Shown here piece by piece: positions 19,464 through 22,014 of a stretch of DNA of 22,014 nt. Position 1 is the first letter of the stretch. Each line of letters opens with the position of its first letter. The DNA lies in assembly GCA_003427395.1 (NCBI GenBank), contig BFEA01000362.1:1613944-1635957 (forward strand), read 5' to 3'. The position numbers and the translations under genes are program-made. The notes under the pieces were generated by a model that worked only from the letters and a program-made list of their open reading frames with translations, was not told the DNA's origin and ran no database searches. The stretch comes from Chara braunii (Eukaryota > Streptophyta > Charophyceae > Charales > Characeae).

Positions 19464-21806
19464 TTTAATTATAAGGGGCAATGGCCTTGAGATATCATCG
19501 TTGAAGTGACCCGCACTAGGTAATTCAGAATTACTGTGGTATTTTACTCGTCTGCTCCCAGTGACGTTCCCCCTCAGGTCTGCATTTCAACAGTTCTGGG
19601 GTGTACCAACTGAGATAGGCCAGTTGGTTCGGATAATATTTGGTTCGGATAATATTTGGTTTGGATAATATTTGGTTTGGTTTGGATAATATTTGGTTTG
19701 GTTTGGATAATATTTGGTTTGGTTCGGATAATGTTGGTTCAGATAGTTTTGGTTTGGATAACGTTTGGTTTGGTTTGGATAATGTTTGGATAATAATTGG
19801 TTTAGCTTGGATAATGTTTGGTTTAGTTTGGATAATGTTCGGTTTAGTTTGGATAATGTTCGGTTTAGTTTGGATAAATTTTGGTTTGGTTTGCATAATG
19901 TTTGGTTTGTTGGTTTGGATAATGTCTGCTTATCTGCTTGAATACATTATAGACATTATAGACAATGTTAGTATAGCTGGTCCGGCGTATAGACAATGAT
20001 TGTATAGCCGGTCCCAACCGGTAGTGTGTGAATACTAACCCCACTTAAACCCCAACGGCAATGGAAGAAAATACGAGGCACCCATGCGAGGTTTACAGGC
20101 CCGACTCTCGAGAGATATCTGAGTTCCAGTAGGTCTGACTTTTGACTTTCTGCTGGGGCAGGTACATATGTTCGCTGAGATTTGGGGGGTATGTGTGGAT
20201 TTGACACTTATATAAATAAATAGTAATATTACTATTATATTAGTAAATAGTAAATACTAAATATTTAATATTATTTGTTTTCGGGGATGGTTTATGATGG
20301 ATGAATCAGATTCTGCCAAATAAGCTTGCTGTCCTCAGCTGTTTGGGGGGGTTTATGCTGTGCTTCGACCTGGGGCTGGAAGGAGGACTTATCCGTGAAC
20401 CTTTTTTGAAGGGTAGCAGACAAGTGCACAGACCCTTTTCTGTTTTTTTCCTCAGTTTTAATACCGGATGCCGCAAAGGACAGGTACAGAGACTCAGGGG
20501 CAAGAATCCATAAAATATTAAATGGGGGCAATGACAACCATCTTTCAACCGAGTAGGACGCATGGTCATTCCTGAATTTGGTGCAAATTTTAGGTCAGAT
20601 ACTGAGATAATGACCGTGCAATCCATTCGGGTGAAAACGGGTTTGAGCTCGACAAAGCAATTTGGAAGCAATTTGGGAGGGTCTAACTTGGCCTACTATA
20701 GCACGCACAGACAAAAGTAGTGCAGACAGGGACATCTAGGTAAATAGCAGATGTGGTCAGGACTCTCCAGCAACTTGAAAAAGCCCCCATGTCCAGTGTT
20801 CTTCACAGGAGCTGTCACGATGGTGGTGAACCGGCACCAAGTGTAGACTGCGTGTCAGGCTAGATATGCCCTGGTTCCAAGAGCCATTACAGTCTACAAA
20901 TCTTCACCGATTCCCCATTTCTAGACCGTATGTAGACTGGGTGTCAGGCTAGGTACACCCTGGTGCTAAGACACATTACAGTCTACAGATCTTCTGATTT
21001 CCCATTTCCAGACCGTATGTAGAGGTACACCCTCGTGCTCCCTCCCCCTACAGTCTGTTTCCTCAGTCCTCGGTCAAACCTCAAGTCCTCAGTCAAAAGT
21101 CAAGTCCTCAGTCAAAAGTCAAGTCCTCAGTCAAAAGTCAAGTCCTCAGTCAAAAGTCAAGCTCTCAGTCAAAAGTCAAGTCCTCAGTCAAAAGTCAAGT
21201 CCTCAGTCAAAAGTCAAGTCCTCAGTCAAAAGTCAATCTCTCAGTCAAAAGTCAAGTCCTCAGTCAAAAGTCAAGTCCTCAGTCAAAAGTCAAGTCCTCA
21301 GTCAAAGGTCAATCTCTCAGTCAAAAGTCAATCGCTCAGTCAAAAATCAAAAGTCAAACCTCAAGTTCTCAAACAACCGTCCTCAGGCGAAAGTCAAGCT
21401 CTCAATCGAAAGCCAAGCTCTCAGACAATCAACCGTCCTCCACCGACACCCGTACGACGACAATGATGTTCTTTCGGGTGAAGACGGTAGTTCGTCCTCA
21501 GACAAGTTCGAAGAATCTGAATCGTTGCAGACTGTTTCTTGTGACAAAGGAAAGGACAAGGCCAGAGATGGCCAGCTCTGAAAAAAAAAAATCATTTCAT
21601 TTTTTTTTTCTGTTCCCTCACGTGAGCGCTGCGGAAACGGGACTGCAAAATCAATCACCACCTTATGCTGATTATTTTTCTTTTAGGTACAAAAATGACT
21701 CAATGTGCGCAGCAAAGGTTGATTTACCTGAATGGTGTTGAATCCCATCCCTTTGATGTGATCGAGCTTTCCTTCAGCCTCCATAAACGATCCTGCACCA
21801 TCTCGC
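4011..21806 (-). CDS. GH13 alpha-1,4-glucan branching enzyme-like gene, ten exons, 5' end outside window
   Basis: Ten exons at 21806-21728, 18858-18735, 14372-14318, 13296-13256, 11960-11844, 11271-11003, 10050-9965, 7590-7412, 6570-6431 and 4259-4011 total 1339 nt and join in frame into 445 residues plus a stop. The product resembles GlgB/GBE-type branching enzymes, which cut alpha-1,4 glucan and rejoin it as alpha-1,6 branches in starch or glycogen synthesis. Visible landmarks are LMPVHEF and WGYNP (27-41), region I EVVLNH (74-79), region II DGLRIH (140-145), region III ILISDVTP (170-177), region IV GAHD (235-238), LLFMGTEF (290-297) and the C-terminal beta domain with YGGWEGSGN (409-417). 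Region II normally ends in the nucleophile Asp, here His145; the region III acid/base Glu is missing; Asp238 is kept. An N-terminal CBM48 domain, usual in the family, would lie off the right edge. A related GH13 amylase-like or regulatory protein is possible. The exon structure is well supported; enzymatic activity is doubtful. Confidence 0.88.
4297..4333. repeat. 10-bp tandem repeat (ACACAGTGTC)n
   Basis: About four units, each containing the palindrome ACACAGTGT, lie just upstream (sense strand) of the terminal exon's acceptor. Confidence 0.85.
4481..4558. repeat. C/T-rich tract; G-quadruplex potential on the gene's sense strand
   Basis: Repeated CCCTCCCCTCCCTCC occurs on the plus strand. 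On the minus strand, which is the pre-mRNA sense, this gives many closely spaced GGG and GGGG runs, within the last intron. Confidence 0.8.
4617..4700. repeat. 10-bp minisatellite (TGTGGTACTC)n, second locus
   Basis: Eight units with TGTGGTACTC and CGTGGTACTC variants end in TGTGGTACCAGTG, as at 3203. It lies in the last intron of the branching enzyme-like gene. Confidence 0.88.
5063..5111. repeat. 29-bp-period doublet
   Basis: GACAAAGGGACAAAACCAAA occurs at 5063 and 5092. Confidence 0.8.
5286..5399. mobile_element. Diverged foldback (MITE-like) element copy
   Basis: The left end TCTTCATCCGGCGAATAGAA and CAGTCATTACC match the family. The right end TGTAATGACCGGGCGG and CCTACTCAGG is its imperfect reverse complement. 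The inner TTGGCCCAAA is shared. Length is about 114 bp, and the boundaries are approximate. Confidence 0.6.
5492..5608. mobile_element. Foldback (MITE-like) element copy, 117 bp
   Basis: The left end reads CTACCGTCTTCACCCGAATA, and the reverse complement of the right end reads CTACTAGTGTTTTCACCGGA then ATAGAACACACC. This gives imperfect terminal inverted repeats of about 30 bp. The interior (GGTCATTATAG, TTTGGCCCAA, CAGTCCAGATGCAG) is also imperfectly self-complementary, so the whole unit can fold back. There is no coding capacity and I see no clear target site duplication. Related copies occur at 2090, 5286 and 20538. Confidence 0.7.
5609..6430. other. Intron sequence, nothing else recognised
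   Basis: Apart from the solitary element end at 6071 and an A-rich patch at 6276-6335, I see no exon, RNA or repeat here. It belongs to the intron between exons i and j. Confidence 0.55.
6071..6092. repeat. Half-copy end of the foldback family
   Basis: CTACCTTCTTCACCCGAACA matches the 5492 left terminus with one substitution in the first 17 bases. No opposite terminus follows, so this is a truncated end. A second solitary end, in reverse orientation (TTTCGGGTGAAGACGGTAG), ends at 21490. Confidence 0.5.
6431..6570 (-). CDS. Branching enzyme-like exon i
   Basis: This 140-nt exon, bounded by TATGCAG| and GGAAG|gtacga, enters in phase 1 and leaves in phase 0. It encodes residues 318-363: DDTGKTMMKLVKAANEFRR, then the first strands of the C-terminal domain ending HGIIGFWRK. 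About 55 nt upstream of the acceptor is a (CT)n tract in the sense strand that could act as an extended pyrimidine tract. Confidence 0.88.
6579..6697. repeat. Compound (CA)n then (GA)n microsatellite
   Basis: A short interrupted CA stretch (6579-6603) is followed by a nearly pure GA array (6626-6697). In gene sense this is CT, upstream of exon i. Confidence 0.97.
7132..7180. repeat. (CT)n microsatellite
   Basis: A perfect CT array of about 49 bp in the intron between exons h and i. The 6698-7131 stretch between the two arrays holds only A-rich sequence and nothing recognisable. Confidence 0.97.
7412..7590 (-). CDS. Branching enzyme-like exon h (end of catalytic barrel)
   Basis: This 179-nt exon, bounded by TTGACAG| and AAGCAG|gtgaga, enters in phase 2 and leaves in phase 1. 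It encodes residues 258-316: YAVDLFGGR, an amphipathic ARAWYMVMTMSAGIP segment, LLFMGTEF and SQDGWW. The G(IL)P-LLFMG-EF signature is the last barrel strand of GH13 branching enzymes and glucanotransferases. Confidence 0.92.
7668..7853. repeat. GAGCGACTTTCGGAACTCC minisatellite plus conserved 3' block, copy A
   Basis: Four to five imperfect units of about 24 bp (GAGCGACTTTCGGAACTCC) are followed, after an inserted telomere-like stretch, by AGCACATTCCAGCA and CATCCGGCCTG. Copy B lies at 8108-8242. Confidence 0.82.
7774..7804. repeat. Interstitial TTTAGGG telomere-like repeats
   Basis: Three to four units (one variant, TTCAGGG) of the plant/algal-type heptamer TTTAGGG are present. They interrupt copy A of a duplicated block and are absent from copy B. 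Confidence 0.8.
8108..8242. repeat. GAGCGACTTTCGGAACTCC minisatellite plus conserved 3' block, copy B
   Basis: It has the same unit and the same trailing AGCACATTCCAGCA and CATCCGGCCTG as copy A, but without the telomere-like stretch, so the two parts are adjacent. Confidence 0.82.
8297..8770. repeat. 21-bp minisatellite (CTGCAAGTTACCATGGGCGAT)n
   Basis: About 22 units vary mainly at the CATGGGC/CATCGGT positions. Because 21 is a multiple of three, all six frames stay largely open, producing spurious heptapeptide ORFs on both strands. One further unit lies at 8799-8818, and an inverted unit at 8864-8891. Confidence 0.92.
8892..9626. other. Intron sequence, nothing recognised
   Basis: This is part of the intron between exons g and h. 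Open frames on either strand carry no recognisable domain, and there is no tandem repeat. Confidence 0.55.
9627..9796. repeat. Cluster of CATA/TATG-centred palindromes
   Basis: It contains ACAACACATATGTGTTGT (9627-9644, perfect), CAACCCATAGGTTG (about 9674-9687, 5-bp stem), AACGCATAATATGCGTT (9704-9720, perfect with a central base) and CGCATATGCG (9787-9796, perfect). All share a CAAC-x-CATA half-site style. Confidence 0.7.
9965..10050 (-). CDS. Branching enzyme-like exon g (region IV), GC donor
   Basis: This 86-nt exon starts after GATTCAG|. It encodes CIKHFLGAHDHIGDRNDG and onward to DGFH (229-256). The HD at 237-238 (codons 10021-10026) is GH13 region IV with the transition-state Asp intact. 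The next exon needs phase 2 entry, which is met only by ending at CACAG|gcaagt, a GC-AG intron with the usual strong GC-donor consensus. A nearby GT (9960) would leave phase 0 and break the frame. Confidence 0.85.
10359..10509 (+). mobile_element. Retroposed unit with target site duplications and poly-A tail
   Basis: The whole inserted unit is a 13-nt direct repeat, the U2-like body, a CA/A-rich tail and the second direct repeat. Allowing 3 mismatches, the flanking match extends to 22 nt (10356-10377 and 10494-10515). The tail length is unreliable because a single N lies at 10475. Confidence 0.72.
10373..10460 (+). pseudogene. U2 snRNA 5'-fragment retropseudogene (or U2-headed SINE)
   Basis: The sequence begins ATACCTTTCTCGGCC and continues TTTGGCTAAG, AGATCAAGTG and TCAGTTTAATATCTGAT. 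These are hallmarks of the first roughly 90 nt of U2 snRNA: stem I, the branch-site-pairing region and stem IIa. A TA insertion follows GGCTAAG, and the branch-pairing GTAGTA is degraded to CAATGTA, so it is unlikely to function. Homology stops near 10460, followed by (CA)n and a poly-A run (10475-10493). A 13-nt direct repeat, TCCTCACTGTTTC, flanks the unit at 10359-10371 and 10497-10509, as expected for target-primed reverse transcription. It lies in the intron between exons f and g, antisense to the gene. Confidence 0.8.
10577..10668. repeat. A-rich tract with internal doublet
   Basis: GCATAAAAAAAGTTA-AAAAC, AAACAAA occurs twice about 36 bp apart, within a nearly pure A/C tract. Confidence 0.75.
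11003..11271 (-). CDS. Branching enzyme-like exon f (regions II and III, altered)
   Basis: This 269-nt exon, bounded by GAGCAG| and CACACAG|gtgagt, encodes residues 140-228. Region II reads DGLRIHAVHNTP: Arg143 is kept, but the nucleophile position (codon 11252-11254) is CAT, His, not Asp. Region III reads ILISDVTPENP. Relatives have an AED-type motif, so the acid/base Glu is either replaced by Ser173 or deleted (codons at 11165-11170). The rest is conserved in style: FDSTVIHSTYFD, KLEKAIGLHYGF. There is no stop or frameshift. Confidence 0.9.
11369..11613 (-). repeat. About 60-bp VNTR with conserved terminal block (dispersed composite repeat)
   Basis: On the minus strand, units contain CTTGCTGCCTCACCTTCCCC, TGATGTTGCTTGCTGCCGG and TGCTGCC, three and a half times. 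They are followed by TTGTGATGTCAACAGCTGGT and CATCCACTTACAACAGG. The same terminal block occurs at about 16680-16768 and, more diverged, at 15760-15842 on the plus strand. Confidence 0.82.
11673..11722. repeat. (GAA)n trinucleotide microsatellite
   Basis: Sixteen or so GAA units. A shorter GAA run lies at 11608-11621, at the edge of the VNTR. Confidence 0.97.
11844..11960 (-). CDS. Branching enzyme-like exon e
   Basis: This 117-nt exon, bounded by GATGCAG| and ACAAAG|gtcaga, enters in phase 1 and leaves in phase 1. It encodes residues 101-138: LYFDRAFDTG, then REVREMISDAVRMFLSEYK, the helix that precedes the region II strand in GH13 enzymes. The final G pairs with CG of exon f to make Ala139. 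Confidence 0.88.
12052..12248. repeat. Compound (GAT)n-(GCT)n-(GAT)n microsatellite
   Basis: About 97 bp of GAT, about 50 bp of GCT/TGC, then about 44 bp of GAT. Frames through it give poly-Asp, poly-Met or poly-Ile and are not genes. Confidence 0.97.
12350..12490. repeat. (CACCAT)n and (ATC)n array
   Basis: Roughly ten CACCAT hexamer units (12385-12446) are flanked by ATC-rich sequence up to about 12490. Confidence 0.95.
12491..12660. other. AT-rich intron segment
   Basis: A dense TAAT/ATTTAATA pattern with no gene. It is related in style to the AT-rich stretches at 13425-13495 and 20210-20280. Confidence 0.6.
12709..12798. repeat. Inverted repeat, 36-bp arms, 18-nt loop
   Basis: Arms 12709-12744 and 12763-12798 pair with two mismatches in 36. 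The arm begins GCCATCATCATTGCCATC and ends TCGGAGGAGGT. It lies in the intron between exons d and e. Confidence 0.9.
13256..13296 (-). CDS. Branching enzyme-like exon d (41 nt micro-exon)
   Basis: This small exon lies between TTTTTTGCAG| and GGCG|gtgagt, phase 2 in and phase 1 out. It encodes LWAYDGLNTEDDG (87-99), the loop after region I that in relatives leads to a GG-IYF motif. It fits exactly between exons c and e: the split codons give Ser86 and Gly100. It is too short to find by ORF length alone. Confidence 0.82.
13511..13640. repeat. 65-bp tandem duplication
   Basis: Units 13511-13575 and 13576-13640 (starting GGACTCC, containing GCTACAGAGTCTATAAAGTC) differ at only two positions. The stretch after it to exon c (13641-14317) shows nothing recognisable. 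Confidence 0.92.
14318..14372 (-). CDS. Branching enzyme-like exon c (GH13 region I)
   Basis: This 55-nt exon, bounded by CACACAG| and AACAG|gtttgc, enters in phase 1 and leaves in phase 2. It encodes IAVIFEVVLNHMATNLN (69-85), which is GH13 region I. The family norm is DVVxNH; here the Asp is Glu74, while Asn78 and His79 are kept. The acceptor follows within about 25 nt of a long (TG)n tract in the sense strand. Confidence 0.85.
14399..14671. repeat. Compound (CA)n microsatellite
   Basis: Long CA arrays are interrupted by CATCAT and ACAGACACACACGCAAAC variants. It is (TG)n in gene sense, ending about 25 nt before exon c. Confidence 0.96.
14767..14814. repeat. (CCAT)n and poly-T
   Basis: About six CCAT tetramers, then a 16-base T run at about 14798-14814. 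The surrounding 14672-15130 holds nothing else recognisable. Confidence 0.9.
15136..15842 (+). repeat. Composite repeat, copy 1 of an approximately 0.95-kb-spaced duplication
   Basis: The order is a (CA)n/(CACATT)n head (15136-15187), CTTCAAGAAGTGCCAAATAA (15279 on), TGTGTGTTCTGTGGGTGATG, a TGCC/TTGC-rich block (15505-15740), then GATGTCGCCTGCTGCCGG and TCCACTTACAACAG. The same order recurs in copy 2. Confidence 0.72.
16075..16768 (+). repeat. Composite repeat, copy 2
   Basis: The order is a (CA)n head (16087-16156), CTTCAAGATGTGCCAAATAG (16247 on), TGTGTGTTTCCTGGGGGATG, a TGCC/CTGC-rich block (16400-16640), then GATGTCGCCAGCTGGCCATC and CACTTACGACAG. It is strongly diverged from copy 1, so the duplication is old. 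Confidence 0.72.
16769..17345. other. Intron sequence, nothing recognised
   Basis: A 119-codon open frame on the plus strand (16799-17158) has no recognisable domain and lies inside the intron between exons b and c. I do not call it a gene. Confidence 0.5.
17346..17435. repeat. (GT)n microsatellite
   Basis: A GT array of 90 bp with two single-base interruptions. Confidence 0.97.
17621..17745. repeat. Degenerate TTTAGGGG/GGTTTAGG telomere-like tandem repeat
   Basis: GGTTTAGGGGTTTAGGAAGGAGGTG recurs about four times with drift. Core units TTTAGGG, TTTAGGGG and TTTAGAGG are visible. Confidence 0.75.
18512..18635. repeat. (GA)n microsatellite with assembly N
   Basis: A GA array of 124 bp with a single N at 18574. 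The true length is uncertain. Confidence 0.95.
18735..18858 (-). CDS. Branching enzyme-like exon b (LMPVHEF, WGYNP)
   Basis: This 124-nt exon is bounded by GCATGCAG| and CCGAG|gtatgg, phase 0 in and phase 1 out. It encodes residues 27-67 with LMPVHEFSG, WGYNP and YGTPEQLRHFVNECHIRG. These are the conserved substrate-channel motif, the aromatic loop and the helix that precedes GH13 region I. It is one of the most readable family signatures in the window. A (CT)n tract (sense orientation) lies 100 bp inside the downstream intron. Confidence 0.92.
19205..19380. repeat. 21-bp minisatellite, block 1 (GGATAATGTTTGGTTTTGTTT)
   Basis: About eight imperfect units run up to the (GT)n array. Related block 2 starts at 19622. 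Confidence 0.85.
19381..19458. repeat. (GT)n microsatellite
   Basis: A perfect GT array of 78 bp at the end of minisatellite block 1. Confidence 0.98.
19622..19925. repeat. 21-bp minisatellite, block 2 (GGATAATATTTGGTTTGGTTT)
   Basis: About fourteen imperfect units of the same family as block 1, separated from it by the GT array and 160 bp of unique sequence. Confidence 0.88.
19957..20014. repeat. 31-bp-period doublet
   Basis: TATAGACAATG-T-GTATAGC-GGTCC occurs at 19957 and 19988. Confidence 0.78.
20015..20537. other. Intron sequence, nothing recognised
   Basis: It contains a short AT-rich island (20207-20280) and no exon or RNA candidate. Confidence 0.55.
20538..20641. mobile_element. Foldback (MITE-like) element copy, 104 bp
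   Basis: The left end CCATCTTTCAACCGAGTAGG plus CATGGTCATTCC is the imperfect inverse of the right end, which on the minus strand reads CCCGTTTTCACCCGAATGGA then ACGGTCATTATC. It shares the CACCCGAAT and GGTCATTAT motifs with the 5492 copy. Confidence 0.62.
20842..21057. repeat. About 88-bp tandem repeat, 2.5 units
   Basis: Units at 20842-20930, 20931-21017 and a shortened one at 21018-21057. The full units carry TGTAGACTG and its exact reverse complement CAGTCTACA about 48 bp apart; the shortened unit keeps only TGTAGA and the truncated TACAGTCTG. Confidence 0.85.
21059..21440. repeat. 19-bp minisatellite (AGTCCTCAGTCAAAAGTCA)n
   Basis: About twenty units, nearly identical in the centre and degraded at both ends. 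A 143-codon open frame across it is a by-product of the repeat. Confidence 0.93.
21469..21490. repeat. Solitary terminus of the foldback family
   Basis: TTTCGGGTGAAGACGGTAG is the reverse complement of the family terminus CTACCGTCTTCACCCGAA. The expected partner arm is not visible on the left, where the 19-bp minisatellite abuts. Confidence 0.5.
21728..21806 (-). CDS. Branching enzyme-like exon a (most 5' in window)
   Basis: This 79-nt exon starts after TGCAG and ends CAG|gtaaat. It begins with the third base of a codon and ends in phase 0. It encodes residues 1-26, including KLDHIKGMGFNTIQ, the helix and strand preceding the LMPV strand in GH13 branching enzymes. At least one more exon must lie upstream, beyond the right edge. 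No start codon is expected here. Confidence 0.85.
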
Positions 21807-21921
21807 CTGCACAGCACAGCAGGGCACATGGCACACAACCACACCAAAAACATGAGCATCTCAAAATCGACCCCCCAAGCTGTTGTATGCCGGACGTATG
21901 AGCACAACACCATGACGCCCA

Positions 21922-21926
<5 letters not shown>

Positions 21927-22014
<88 letters not shown>
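21927..22014. repeat. (GA)n microsatellite at right edge
   Basis: A perfect GA array runs off the window. In gene sense it is (CT)n, upstream of exon a. Confidence 0.98.

Noticed and set aside
21035-21466. 143-codon open frame with a 19-residue repeat
   Set aside because: It is entirely explained by the 19-bp minisatellite, which reads open in every phase of the cycle.
1-22014. CRISPR array among the many tandem repeats
   Set aside because: The repeats are contiguous or drifted, without unique spacers of constant length, and the DNA is eukaryotic.

Overview
The window is nuclear DNA of an intron-rich eukaryote. It is mostly non-coding: about 1.3 kb of exon lies in 22 kb, and the rest is microsatellites, minisatellites and short dispersed repeats. 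A starch/glycogen-type enzyme, a U2 snRNA-like sequence whose 5' end looks plant/protist-like, and interstitial TTTAGGG-type telomeric motifs together suggest a photosynthetic protist. A chromerid or other alveolate alga is my best guess, but this is inference and no species is identified.

One real gene is recognisable. It is on the minus strand, and its 5' end lies beyond the right edge. Ten exons between 21806 and 4011 join in frame into a 445-residue C-terminal part of a GH13 alpha-1,4-glucan branching enzyme-like protein: TIM-barrel segments, then the all-beta alpha-amylase C-terminal domain and a stop codon at 4011-4013. Introns run from 0.57 to 4.4 kb. All follow the GT-AG rule except one, whose reading frame requires a GC-AG intron (donor at 9964). 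The catalytic motifs are altered: the region II nucleophile Asp is His, the region III Glu is absent, and the region I Asp is Glu, while the region IV His-Asp is intact. The frame and splice sites are nevertheless preserved, which suggests a maintained pseudoenzyme.

Layout from left to right. 1-4010: no gene recognised downstream of the enzyme; (CT)n, (CA)n and several short tandem duplications, including a roughly 200-280 bp unit array with an assembly seam. 4011-6430: last exon, a G-rich (sense strand) tract and two copies of a foldback, MITE-like element. 6431-9964: two exons, dinucleotide arrays, a telomere-like insertion inside one copy of a duplicated block, a 21-bp minisatellite and a cluster of palindromes. 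9965-13296: four exons, a retroposed U2 snRNA fragment, a 60-bp VNTR, GAA/GAT/GCT/CACCAT arrays and a 36-bp-arm hairpin. 13297-18734: one small exon, long CA/GT arrays and an old 0.95-kb duplication. 18735-22014: two exons, 21-bp and 19-bp minisatellites, another foldback element and terminal (GA)n.

Three single N characters (1664, 10475, 18574) sit inside repeats. At least the first looks like overlapping contig ends that were not merged.
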